Part shown: positions 1 through 6,466 of the stretch, piece after piece
Numbering within the stretch: position 1 is the stretch's first letter
Layout: each line of letters starts with the position of its first letter
From: Deltaproteobacteria bacterium
GTDB lineage: Bacteria > Myxococcota_A > UBA9042 > DTJE01
Assembly (NCBI GenBank): GCA_013151875.1
Contig: JAADHL010000083.1
Span: forward strand, 1 to 8,683
Direction of reading: 5' to 3'
DNA: 8,683 nt
Notes under the pieces: generated by a model
The model's input: only the letters and a program-made list of their open reading frames with translations
Told to the model about the DNA's origin: nothing
Database searches by the model: none
Translations under genes and position numbers: made by a program

Positions 1-2280
1 AAACAGGTCGTCCAGCCGGGTTTCGGCCGCCGCGTGACCCCCCATGAGCGTGAACAACCCTTCCAGGTCGTGGGGCACCATCCAGACGTATTGCGCCCCG
101 TTCCCCTCGATGAAACCACACTCGGATGCCGGGTCGAACGGCCGGCAGTCCCACCCGCCGACACCTCCCGCCTGGATCGCCTCGGTGATGTTCAATCTGA
201 GGTAGCGGGCGTCCACGGCGTCGATCTGGTGCGTGGTGATGTCGTCGGTGTTCCCGGTCACCGTCACCACGGTCGTCCAGGCCGTGGCGTCCGTGCTGAC
301 CTCGATCGTGAATGCCTGCGTGTTCCATGACGAGGATTCCCCGCCCGCGCCCGCATGGTAGACGACGATCCGGTCGATGCCGAAAACGGCTCCAAGGTCC
401 ACCTGCCACCACCTGTTCCAGCCGTGGTTGTCGCACCACTTGTCCGAGGCGCCGCCGGTCCAGGTGCCGTTGATAGCCTTTTCGGGTCCTTCGCCCGCGT
501 TGCACGAACCGCTCGCCGTGGAGACCCCGCCCAGCGCCAGGTTGGTTTCCGGCGAGCCAGGGCCGAAGACCTGGAACTCATAGATACGCGCCGCATCCGC
601 GCCCGGCGTCGGCTCTGCTACCCTGGGTTCGAGGTATCCATCGTCCGGGTTCCAGATCCCCCTCCAGTAGCCCGATCTGGCCATGTACTTTTCGTGGGCG
701 GCCGTGTCGCCCAGCGCCTGCGCGTACTGGGCCAGCGCAAAGTCGGCCATCGCATACTCCAGCGTGATGGCCGCGTTACCCACGTAATGCAGGTCGAGCC
801 AGTTTTGAAGGCCCCAGCGCTGCGTGTCGTTCGGGTCATCGGCGGATTTCTTCATCAACTGCAGGGCCGCGCCGGTGTCGAACCCGCGCACGCCCATCGC
901 ATAAGCGTTGGCCACATTCACGGTTCCGGGATCGCCGACCATGACATGGGTCTCTACGTTCTGGTGCGTCCAGAAGGGCAACAGCCCGCCCTCCACGCCG
1001 TCCTGCACCATCGAACGGATGATGTCCGGTCCCTCCGGCGCCACGGCCGCCGCCAGGTGGGTCCACGAGCGGATGATGTCCCAGCCCGAGAAGTTCTGGT
1101 AGGTCGTTCCATCGGCCGTGTGCGCGACACCGTCAAAGCCCATGTACTCGCCGTTAACGTCGCTGGCCGTGTTCGGATTCTGAAAGACGCGGTAAAGCGC
1201 GGTGTAAAACTTCACCAGGTCGTCGTGCCCGCCTCCCGTCACCTGGATTCGATTCAGCACCTCGTTCCATCGCGTCGCCGCGAGGTCGCGCACGGCGTCG
1301 AAGTCCCAGGCGGGGTTCTCGGCTTCGAGGTTCGCCTCGGCGTTGGCAATGCTCACGTAGGATATGCCGATCTTCACCTGCACGGTCGAATCGGCGGTCG
1401 TGTCGAAGGTGACGAACCCCCCCGCGCGGTTCCCCGCAACGGCTCCCGTGTCGGGAAACACCTTGCTCCCGAGCCACGTACCGAAACCAGTGAAGGGCCG
1501 GTCGAAAACCATGACGAAGTGGATCTGGAAGCTGGTCGGCGACCAGCAGAACATCCCCGCGCCGACAGTGCCCTGAATCCGATCCGGGGCGACGATCTCC
1601 AGGGAGCCTTGGCCGAAGCCCATGGCCCCGAGGCCGGCATGGACGAGGAGCCTGGCGCTGGTCGTGGGGGGATACGTGAAACGCGCGAACCCGGTGCGCG
1701 TCGTCGCGGTCAGTTCGGTACGGACGCCGTACTTTTCCAGTTCGACGCGGTAATAGCCGGGAAAGGCCTCCTCTGATTCCTTGTCGTAGGCCGACCGGTA
1801 GCTGGACCAGTCGTCGCCCGGAGACACGATCAGGTCACCCACGACGGGCAGGATCGGAATATCCTCGTTGTTGGGACACCCCGCGCCATCGAGGTGTGTG
1901 ACGCTGAACTGCTCGATCTCCGTATCGCTGAAACGGTAGCCGGAAGGCGATGCGGTCGGCGTGTCAGGGCTGAACTGCACCATGCCGAACGGCATGACGG
2001 CCCCAGGGTAGGTGCTGCCTCCGGCCCCGCCCGGCACCGGGTGCGGCGAAGTGCTGTCATCCGTGCCGATGAACGGATCGACATACTGAACCAAATTCAA
2101 GTACCCCACCCCCGCATCCGTCCCCGCATCCGTACCCGTACCCGTGTCCGTTCCCAAATCCGTGCCCGTGCCCGTGTCCGTGCCCGTGTCCGTACCCGTT
2201 CCCGTGCCCGTCCCACACCCGACGCACCAGACGGTCCAGCACAGCCCCACAAGCAATGATTTTCGGATCATCTCCATCAT
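1..2280 (-). CDS. GH92 alpha-mannosidase lipoprotein with inserted F5/8 type C domain (partial, C-terminus off the left edge)
   Basis: Open for 760 codons to the left edge. Start at 2280 has GGAGAGG five bases upstream. Residues 5-22 form a lipoprotein signal (IRKSLLVGLCWTVWCVGC) with lipobox Cys22; 23-59 are a Gly/Thr/Asp linker. The GH92 N-terminal domain shows VDPFIGT (67-73) and TYPGAVMPFGMVQFSPDT (90-107). The catalytic part shows GWDIIRS (399-405), VGDP with Asp450, and IEGNGAQYVWMVPHD (724-738), where Glu725 should be the general acid by analogy with Bacteroides GH92 enzymes (from memory). The C-terminal segment expected to hold the catalytic base Asp residues lies outside the window. 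Residues about 578-705 are an F5/8C domain inserted in the catalytic domain. GH92 enzymes are Ca-dependent exo-alpha-mannosidases acting on N-glycans or mannans. The predicted location is membrane-anchored, facing periplasm or surface. It follows the phospholipase gene by 43 bases, probably one operon. Linkage specificity cannot be judged. Confidence 0.93.
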   Translation of the reverse strand, partial: MMEMIRKSLLVGLCWTVWCVGCGTGTGTGTDTGTDTGTGTDLGTDTGTGTDAGTDAGVGYLNLVQYVDPFIGTDDSTSPHPVPGGAGGSTYPGAVMPFGMVQFSPDTPTASPSGYRFSDTEIEQFSVTHLDGAGCPNNEDIPILPVVGDLIVSPGDDWSSYRSAYDKESEEAFPGYYRVELEKYGVRTELTATTRTGFARFTYPPTTSARLLVHAGLGAMGFGQGSLEIVAPDRIQGTVGAGMFCWSPTSFQIHFVMVFDRPFTGFGTWLGSKVFPDTGAVAGNRAGGFVTFDTTADSTVQVKIGISYVSIANAEANLEAENPAWDFDAVRDLAATRWNEVLNRIQVTGGGHDDLVKFYTALYRVFQNPNTASDVNGEYMGFDGVAHTADGTTYQNFSGWDIIRSWTHLAAAVAPEGPDIIRSMVQDGVEGGLLPFWTHQNVETHVMVGDPGTVNVANAYAMGVRGFDTGAALQLMKKSADDPNDTQRWGLQNWLDLHYVGNAAITLEYAMADFALAQYAQALGDTAAHEKYMARSGYWRGIWNPDDGYLEPRVAEPTPGADAARIYEFQVFGPGSPETNLALGGVSTASGSCNAGEGPEKAINGTWTGGASDKWCDNHGWNRWWQVDLGAVFGIDRIVVYHAGAGGESSSWNTQAFTIEVSTDATAWTTVVTVTGNTDDITTHQIDAVDARYLRLNITEAIQAGGVGGWDCRPFDPASECGFIEGNGAQYVWMVPHDLEGLFTLMGGHAAAETRLDDLF
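166..549 (-). other. F5/8 type C (discoidin / CBM32-like) domain inside the GH92 catalytic domain
   Basis: Residues about 578-705 of the GH92 protein read as a discoidin fold: NLALGGVSTASG at the start, then AINGTWTGG, WWQVDLGAVFGIDRIVVY, FTIEVSTDATAW and ARYLRLNITEA. Such domains bind sugars or phospholipids. The GH92 sequence stops at DGYLEPR just before it and resumes afterwards at RPFDPASECGFIEGN, so this is an internal insertion rather than an appended module. In ordinary GH92 proteins these two flanks are nearly adjacent (from memory of the family). Boundaries are approximate. Confidence 0.85.
2104..2214 (-). repeat. In-frame hexanucleotide repeat encoding the Gly-Thr-Asp linker
   Basis: Degenerate tandem 6-base units (on the + strand mostly cccgtn or tccgtn) run through this segment and encode residues 23-59 of the GH92 lipoprotein, alternating GT, DT and TD dipeptides and ending in DAGTDAG. 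The tract begins directly after the lipidated Cys22 and ends before VDPFIGT, so it acts as a flexible hydrophilic tether. Because the unit is 6 bases, gain or loss of units would change tether length without a frameshift. Confidence 0.85.
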
Positions 2281-2323
2281 TCCGGCCTCTCCATGTCGTC
2301 CATGGCCTCCCTGCCGGCGCGGT

Positions 2324-3700
2324 TCAACCGTCCCACCCGGTTTTCCATCTGACGACAGCAATGATCATCAAGGCCAGAAGGACGACCGTCCAACCCGAAC
2401 CACCGGAGGCCCCGACCACGCACCCCGAGCCGCCCGCCTCGGGCATCACGCCGGTTTCCTGGGCCGAACTCTGATCCGGCCCGACGACCGCCGCGTCCAC
2501 CACGGCGTTCACCGCGGCGTCCTCGGTCTGTTCACCTTCGACATATTCCGCCTGGACCTCTGCGCATAAACCTCCGAAACTCAAGGAAAACGTGCCGTTT
2601 GACACGGTCCCGTCGATCAGATCGAGGCCTGGGCCCAATTCAACCTTGTAGCTGCCGCCGCCGTCCAGCGAGGCAGCGGGCATCAACCGGTTCAGCCGGG
2701 TCCAGTGGGCGCCCCACCTGGTACCCTTCATCTTGAACGCCACCTGGCCCCCGTCCGGTCCCGTCCATGTCGGGTCGGGTGAATCCTTCCGCACTCCGAT
2801 CCCGTACACCAGGGTCACCCAGGGGTCCGGGGTCTGCGCGTCCACACCCCAGAGGCAGCCGCCGTCCTCGGGAAGGGTCCCGATCACCGGAGCGTCGTGG
2901 TCGAAAGCCCCGTGCAGCCGCGACCAGATCGCCTGGATATAACCGGCCGTGACCGGGATCTCCGAGGCCAGGCTGCCGGGCACTTCAGGGTCCATGTAGT
3001 GCTGCCGCGCCCAGGGCAGTTCGGGCTCGTACTGCTCACCGAGCGCCTGGGCAATCATTAGGCCCAGTTCGTCGTTGATGTAGGCCCCGGTTATCAGGCC
3101 CACCGCGTCCTGGATGACATCGGCGGTCACGTCGTGCTTCAGTCCGGCAAAGAGTTCGAGCAACAAATCCATCGGCACGTACGGCGTCGGGAAAAACTCC
3201 ATCTTGCCGTCGAGTTTCAGAAACCCGTCCATGGCCGGGTCAGCGCTTTCCTGGCCGTGCCCATCGTGCAGCTTTGTCTGGATCAGGAACAACGAGTCGA
3301 ACACCTCGTCCTGCATTCCGTGGGATGCAATGCCCATCAGAAGGGCGACGCGCTTTCGCGATTCCCGGTCTTCCCAAGGCGGCGGATCGTTCGTCCGCAG
3401 CCAGTCGATGTACTTTGTGACGAAGGGTTCCCAATGCGCGTACTCGCTGTACTCGCGGGCCGTGTCCTCGCCCTCGCCTATCGGTGAGTAGCCGGAATCC
3501 GTGAACACCGCCCCGAACAGGGCCGCGTTGAACACCTCCGGGTCGGAGGTCAGGAAGTCCTTCAGTTCACCGTCCGGCAGGGACTGGATCGCCCAGCCGG
3601 TCACATGAACGTGCGCCCATACGCCGTGGGCCGTCGCCGGTCTTACAGCCAAAAGCAGCATCAACAAGGCCGCCACGGCTACTGGAATCCGTACATTCAT
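2324..3700 (-). CDS. Secreted zinc-dependent phospholipase C-like protein with MYXO-CTERM-like C-terminal sorting tail
   Basis: 458 aa. The Met at 3700 is chosen because AAGGA lies eight bases upstream and a classic Sec signal follows (residues 1-24, ending RPATA before HGVW). The Met at 3709 has its purine tract directly abutting, and a longer start at 3829 would run into the divergent gene. Residues 25-250 fit the helical zinc phospholipase C/S1-P1 nuclease superfamily. Candidate metal ligands are the N-terminal HGVWAHVH, Asp68 in GAVFTDSGY, His89 in YAHWEPF, and His127/Asp131 in ASHGMQDEVFD. Residues about 270-395 look beta-rich, perhaps Ig-like. An acidic/Ala linker leads to GGSGC (Cys427), a membrane helix and RWK. 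The expected role is hydrolysis of phospholipids (or another phosphodiester) outside the cell while surface-attached. It is first gene of the minus-strand pair with the GH92 enzyme. Substrate is not certain. Confidence 0.85.
   Translation of the reverse strand: MNVRIPVAVAALLMLLLAVRPATAHGVWAHVHVTGWAIQSLPDGELKDFLTSDPEVFNAALFGAVFTDSGYSPIGEGEDTAREYSEYAHWEPFVTKYIDWLRTNDPPPWEDRESRKRVALLMGIASHGMQDEVFDSLFLIQTKLHDGHGQESADPAMDGFLKLDGKMEFFPTPYVPMDLLLELFAGLKHDVTADVIQDAVGLITGAYINDELGLMIAQALGEQYEPELPWARQHYMDPEVPGSLASEIPVTAGYIQAIWSRLHGAFDHDAPVIGTLPEDGGCLWGVDAQTPDPWVTLVYGIGVRKDSPDPTWTGPDGGQVAFKMKGTRWGAHWTRLNRLMPAASLDGGGSYKVELGPGLDLIDGTVSNGTFSLSFGGLCAEVQAEYVEGEQTEDAAVNAVVDAAVVGPDQSSAQETGVMPEAGGSGCVVGASGGSGWTVVLLALMIIAVVRWKTGWDG
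2327..2434 (-). other. C-terminal surface-sorting signal (MYXO-CTERM-like)
   Basis: The last 36 residues (423-458) of the phospholipase-like protein show the tripartite layout of MYXO-CTERM-type signals: a short Gly-rich motif with one Cys (GGSGC, Cys427), a hydrophobic segment (WTVVLLALMIIAVV) and a basic end (RWK). In known systems such tails are cut by a membrane protease (myxosortase or related CPBP-family enzyme) and the protein is anchored at the surface. This copy is atypical: it has only two basic residues and ends TGWDG instead of an Arg cluster. Confidence 0.65.
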
Positions 3701-3804
3701 AGTGTCCATCCTTGTCCGAAAAAAAGGTAACAGCCCATTTTCCCCCGCTGTCCTGCATGCTAACAGATGATAAACTGGCGCATGGAAAACGGCGAGGCCG
3801 CATA
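3701..3804. promoter_or_regulatory. Divergent intergenic region with degenerate CpxR-like half-sites
   Basis: These 104 bases should carry the promoters of both the minus-strand hydrolase pair and the plus-strand two-component pair. I see no convincing sigma-70 -35/-10 pair. On the + strand there are three GTAAA-like pentamers: GTAAC at 3727, CTAAC at 3760 and ATAAA at 3770, with start-to-start distances of 33 and 10 bases, near whole helical turns. This resembles, in degenerate form, the array upstream of the PqqD gene, so autoregulation by the adjacent regulator is possible. Evidence is weak. Confidence 0.35.
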
Positions 3805-4539
3805 ATGGGAATGTCCTCCTCGGCTGCAACCCGGATACTCATCATCGACGACGACCGGAAGCTGTGCCTCCTGTTGAAGGACTACCTGGAGCCGCTGGGA
3901 TACCGGGTTTCGGCTGCCCACACGGGCATGGACGGCCTGGAAAAGGCCGCGTCGGGCGACTTCGACGCAATCATACTCGACGTGATGATGCCCGGGATGG
4001 ACGGCTTCGAGGTCCTGAAAATGCTTAGGAAAAAAAGCGACGTACCGGTCCTCATGTTGACGTCGCGCGGGGACGAAACGGATCGTATCGTAGGTCTGGA
4101 AATGGGCGCCGACGACTACCTGCCCAAGACGTTTTCCACCAGGGAACTGCTGGCCCGCCTGCGGGCGGTAACGCGCAGGTCCGGTCGAACCGAAGCCGGT
4201 AAAGACGCGAAAAGGAACGATGGTCCGCGCCGTTTCGGCCCCCTGAGTCTGGACCCGGGGTCCAGGAGCGCGACCATGGACGGCAGGATGCTCGACCTGA
4301 CCCCAACGGAATACGCCATTCTGGAATGTCTGACGGGTTCCGCGGGCGTCGTCCTTACCAGGGATCGGCTCCTGGAGTTCGTTTCGGGCAGGGACTACGA
4401 CGTGTACGACCGGTCCATCGACGTCCATGTCTCCTCCCTCAGACGCAAACTCGGCGACGACCCCAGGGACCCGCGCTTCATCCGCACCGTGCGGTCCGCC
4501 GGCTACCTGTTTCTGGATCCAGGCAAGGGGGGTGGATGA
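3805..4539 (+). CDS. OmpR/CpxR-family response regulator
   Basis: 244 aa. The start at 3805 has GAGG seven bases upstream and directly precedes the receiver domain; an in-frame Met at 3712 would add 31 residues not expected in the family. Receiver domain (about 9-125): acidic pocket IIDDD (Asp15-17), phosphoacceptor Asp59 in ILDVMMPG, switch Thr in LTSRG, conserved Lys108 in DDYLPKTF. The Pro that usually follows this Lys is Thr109. C-terminal OmpR-type winged helix (about 145-240): LDLTPTEYAILECL, recognition-helix stretch RSIDVHVSSLRRKLGD, wing ending IRTVRSAGYLF. The organisation and motif wording follow E. coli CpxR closely. The stop overlaps the start of the kinase gene (ATGA), so the pair is translationally coupled. 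It should bind direct repeats as a phosphorylated dimer; candidate sites lie upstream of the PqqD gene. Confidence 0.93.
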   Translation: MGMSSSAATRILIIDDDRKLCLLLKDYLEPLGYRVSAAHTGMDGLEKAASGDFDAIILDVMMPGMDGFEVLKMLRKKSDVPVLMLTSRGDETDRIVGLEMGADDYLPKTFSTRELLARLRAVTRRSGRTEAGKDAKRNDGPRRFGPLSLDPGSRSATMDGRMLDLTPTEYAILECLTGSAGVVLTRDRLLEFVSGRDYDVYDRSIDVHVSSLRRKLGDDPRDPRFIRTVRSAGYLFLDPGKGGG

Positions 4540-6011
4540 GGGTAGGCATGTCCCTTTTCGCCCGGCTGCTGGTCTGGTTCTTTACCACCGTGGTCGCCAT
4601 CGGGCTGGTCCTGTTCGCCCTCTTCAAGCTGCAGTTCCTACTGCCCGCCGAATCACCTTTCCGGATGGACACCGGGCCCAGGCTGATTGCCGTCGGACAG
4701 CAGATATCCAGCGAACTGAGCCGCACGCCGAAAAGGGAATGGGACGCCGTTCTAGAACGATTCTCCGACGAGTACGAGGTCATGTTCATACTGCTGTCCA
4801 ACTCGGGCAGGCGGCTCGCCGGACCTGAAACCCCTGTGCCGCAGGCCGTCATCGACCGTGTCACGCGACCAGTGGGGAGCCAGGGTATTCAGACCTCGAC
4901 CTCGCCCCAGCCCGTGCCCTCTCCTTCTCCCCAGCCCGCTCCCCATTCGAGGCCGCCGCCGTCGGTACTGTCGGCCAAGACCGCCATCTTTTCCGTCCAT
5001 ACCGACGAACCGTCCCGATATTGGGCCGGAATCAGGATGCCGATCTACGGCAACGGTATCGATACGCCCAGACCAGCGACCCTGCTGGGAGTATCCGATT
5101 CCATGACCGGACACGGCCTCTTCATTAACATCCTCCCGTTCGTGGTCGTGATACTGGTGATCCTGGTACTTTCCTCGCTGTTGTGGCTCCCGCTGGCCCG
5201 CAGCATCACCAGACCGATCGCAGGCATGATGCGGGCGACCGAAAAGATCGCGGGCGGAAGGTTCGACGTCCGTGTAGAGGCGAACCGCGCTGACGAGATA
5301 GGCAGACTGGGCGCCGCCATCAACGAGATGTCCGCCCGCCTCGACGCGCACGTGACAGGGCAAAAAAGATTTCTTGGGGACGTGGCCCATGAACTGGCTT
5401 CGCCGCTGGCGAGGATCAGGCTCGGTCTGGGGATCCTTGAAGACGGCATCGAGGACAAAGAACGGGAACGGGTCAGGGACGTGCAGGAGGAGGTCCAGCG
5501 GATGTCCGAACTGGTGGACGAGATACTGAACTTCTCGCGCGCGGACCTGGCCCCGCGAAAGGCGACCATCCAAACCGTGGACCTCGCACCACTGATTCAA
5601 AAGGTCGTGGACAGAGAGCGCAAGGAACACGAGGACATCAGGGTGTCCATGGAGGATGGGCTGCGACCATTCGCGAACCCCGAAATGCTGGCCAGGGCAC
5701 TGTCCAATCTCATACGCAACGCTATCCGCTACGCGGGTGACGCAGGGCCGATACTGGTCGAGGCCCGACGGGACGGCGACCGGGCGGTGATCGAAGTGCT
5801 GGACTCGGGTCCGGGAGTCGATGAAGAGGTCATACCGCGGCTGTTCGAGCCGTTCTATCGCCCGGAAGCATCCCGCAACAGGGACACCGGCGGGGTGGGG
5901 CTGGGCCTGGCCATCGTCAAGACCTGCGTACTGGCCTGCCGAGGCGCCGTCACCGCCCGGAACCGGACGGACGGCGGCTTCGCCGTTGCCATCACACTCG
6001 ATACGATCTGA
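4536..6011 (+). CDS. CpxA-type membrane sensor histidine kinase
   Basis: 491 aa from the ATG overlapping the regulator's stop, with AGGGGGG just upstream; an alternative Met at 4548 would remove four residues. TM1 about 8-30, periplasmic sensor about 31-195, TM2 about 196-218, HAMP about 219-271 (ARSITRPIAGMM). Dimerisation/phosphoacceptor helix with His285 in GDVAHELASPLARIRL, then the ATPase domain: N-box NLIRNAIRYA (Asn395), G1 DSGPGVDEE (Asp423), F-box LFEPFYR, G2 GGVGLGLAIVK. All catalytic boxes look intact. The layout matches CpxA, an envelope-stress sensor. The periplasmic domain holds a Pro/Ser-rich stretch at about 120-144 (SPQPVPSPSPQPAP), unusual for this sensor type. Partner of the regulator just upstream. 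The stimulus is unknown, but envelope state is the reasonable guess. Confidence 0.93.
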   Translation: MRVGMSLFARLLVWFFTTVVAIGLVLFALFKLQFLLPAESPFRMDTGPRLIAVGQQISSELSRTPKREWDAVLERFSDEYEVMFILLSNSGRRLAGPETPVPQAVIDRVTRPVGSQGIQTSTSPQPVPSPSPQPAPHSRPPPSVLSAKTAIFSVHTDEPSRYWAGIRMPIYGNGIDTPRPATLLGVSDSMTGHGLFINILPFVVVILVILVLSSLLWLPLARSITRPIAGMMRATEKIAGGRFDVRVEANRADEIGRLGAAINEMSARLDAHVTGQKRFLGDVAHELASPLARIRLGLGILEDGIEDKERERVRDVQEEVQRMSELVDEILNFSRADLAPRKATIQTVDLAPLIQKVVDRERKEHEDIRVSMEDGLRPFANPEMLARALSNLIRNAIRYAGDAGPILVEARRDGDRAVIEVLDSGPGVDEEVIPRLFEPFYRPEASRNRDTGGVGLGLAIVKTCVLACRGAVTARNRTDGGFAVAITLDTI

Positions 6012-6012
6012 C

Positions 6013-6096
6013 ATGCCGCTCCATGACCGCGAACTTTTACCAAATCTTTACAAAGACGGCCCCAACCTGAACAAAAGCTTTACCTGCGGACGTTAA
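6013..6096 (+). CDS. Possible 27-aa peptide ORF before the PqqD gene (speculative)
   Basis: ATG one base after the kinase stop opens 27 codons to TAA at 6094. The peptide starts MPLHDRELLPNLYKDG and ends KSFTCGR. No clear Shine-Dalgarno sequence precedes it, and its middle overlaps the TTTAC direct repeats, which argues for non-coding regulatory DNA. It is listed because a small peptide next to a PqqD-like protein could be a modification substrate, and the composition (single Cys near the C-terminus, Asn/Tyr-rich centre) does not look like the neighbouring proteins. It does not carry a YxxPxL motif. More likely chance than gene. Confidence 0.2.
   Translation: MPLHDRELLPNLYKDGPNLNKSFTCGR
6036..6083 (+). 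promoter_or_regulatory. TTTAC direct repeats, candidate CpxR-type operator for the PqqD operon
   Basis: TTTAC occurs at 6036-6040, 6047-6051 and 6079-6083. The first two are separated by CAAATC, giving an 11-base period, one helical turn, as OmpR-family dimers require. On the opposite strand this reads GTAAA-N6-GTAAA, which falls within the E. coli CpxR box as I recall it (two GTAAA half-sites separated by 4-8 bases). The third copy is 32 bases from the second, about three turns. The segment is clearly more AT-rich than its surroundings and lies 43-90 bases upstream of the PqqD start. TTTACA at 6047 could also serve as a -35, but the matching -10 is poor, as is common for activated promoters. 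Confidence 0.55.
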
Positions 6097-6125
6097 CCTG
6101 CATGCGTGAGATGGGAGGTGAACGG

Positions 6126-6392
6126 ATGAACATTTCGCAACGGTTGAAGGACGTGGCCATCAGCGACAGCGGGTTCCTGTTCGACCCGGTCACTGGGCTC
6201 ACGTTCAGCGTTAATCCCACGGGCAGGTTCATCCTGGAGCGTCTGCGCGACGGCCTGGCCGCGGACGGGGTCGTGGACGCCTTGAAGGACGCCTTCGACG
6301 TCAACGACCGCGACGACCTGACGCGCGACCTCAAGGAGTTCGTCCGCCTGCTCAGGGAGCAGGGGATCCTGTCGAGGGACGCCGAAGTATGA
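6126..6392 (+). CDS. PqqD-family peptide chaperone (stand-alone RiPP recognition element)
   Basis: 88 aa, preceded by a strong GGGAGGTG five bases before the ATG, which decides this start over a Met at 6102. The sequence follows the PqqD fold: AISDSGFLFDPVTGLTF (beta strands), NPTGRFILERLRDG (first helix), a second helical part with DALKDAFDV, and a last helix DLTRDLKEFVRLLREQGIL. PqqD-type proteins (RREs) bind leader peptides through the beta3/alpha3 edge and deliver them to modifying enzymes. There is no PqqA, B, C or E, or radical SAM gene, in the window, so this is not PQQ synthesis as seen here. It is the first clear gene of a cassette with the ATP-grasp and decarboxylase genes. Its stop overlaps an ATG (ATGA) that opens a 23-codon ORF. 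The partner peptide is not known. Confidence 0.88.
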   Translation: MNISQRLKDVAISDSGFLFDPVTGLTFSVNPTGRFILERLRDGLAADGVVDALKDAFDVNDRDDLTRDLKEFVRLLREQGILSRDAEV

Positions 6393-6460
6393 GCTTTCAG
6401 CGAATCAGACATCACCCCGCGCAAGTGCGCGGGCGCGGGCGTCGGCCCCAGCAGGGATGA
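6389..6460 (+). CDS. Possible 23-aa basic peptide ORF between the PqqD and ATP-grasp genes (speculative)
   Basis: ATG overlaps the PqqD stop as ATGA, and the TGA at 6458 directly abuts the first possible ATG (6461) of the ATP-grasp gene, in the same frame. The peptide begins MSFQRIRHHP and ends RRPQQG; it is Arg-rich with no acidic residues. The arrangement would allow translational coupling through all genes of the cassette, and the place is where a modified peptide could sit. Against it: 23 codons can easily be open by chance in GC-rich DNA, there is no good ribosome binding site of its own, and most of it is a hairpin-forming GC tract. It might simply be a spacer that passes ribosomes on. 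Confidence 0.25.
   Translation: MSFQRIRHHPAQVRGRGRRPQQG
6416..6433 (+). promoter_or_regulatory. Perfect GC hairpin between the PqqD and ATP-grasp genes
   Basis: CCCGCGC-AAGT-GCGCGGG forms a 7-bp all-GC stem with a 4-base loop, 24 bases after the PqqD stop and 33 before the ATP-grasp start. No T-tract follows, so it is not a normal intrinsic terminator. A stem here could set the expression ratio of PqqD to the downstream enzymes by stabilising an mRNA end or slowing translation. It lies inside the speculative 23-codon ORF. Confidence 0.5.
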
Positions 6461-6466
6461 ATGAAT

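Noticed and set aside
355..1776. Plus-strand open frame of 473 codons
   Set aside because: It lies antisense to the GH92 gene, whose translation shows family motifs throughout. The frame is open because of high GC at third codon positions; its protein is Arg/Val/His-rich and shows no recognisable domain.
2104..2214. Short repeats as a CRISPR array or intergenic satellite
   Set aside because: The units are 6 bases without spacers and encode the lipoprotein linker in frame.
3701..3829. Longer phospholipase start at 3829
   Set aside because: The extra 43 residues would overlap the regulator start, lack export features and displace the signal peptide from the N-terminus.
4326..4535. Upstream extension of the kinase reading frame
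   Set aside because: It lies within the regulator's DNA-binding domain in another frame. The ATGA overlap at 4536 followed by TM1 is the natural start.
4752..6014. Minus-strand open frame of 420 codons
   Set aside because: It is antisense to the sensor kinase, which has all catalytic boxes. No ribosome binding site or domain is visible.
6126..6392. Part of a PQQ cofactor operon
   Set aside because: No PqqA, B, C or E gene is in the window; the neighbours are an ATP-grasp enzyme and a DapDC-like decarboxylase.
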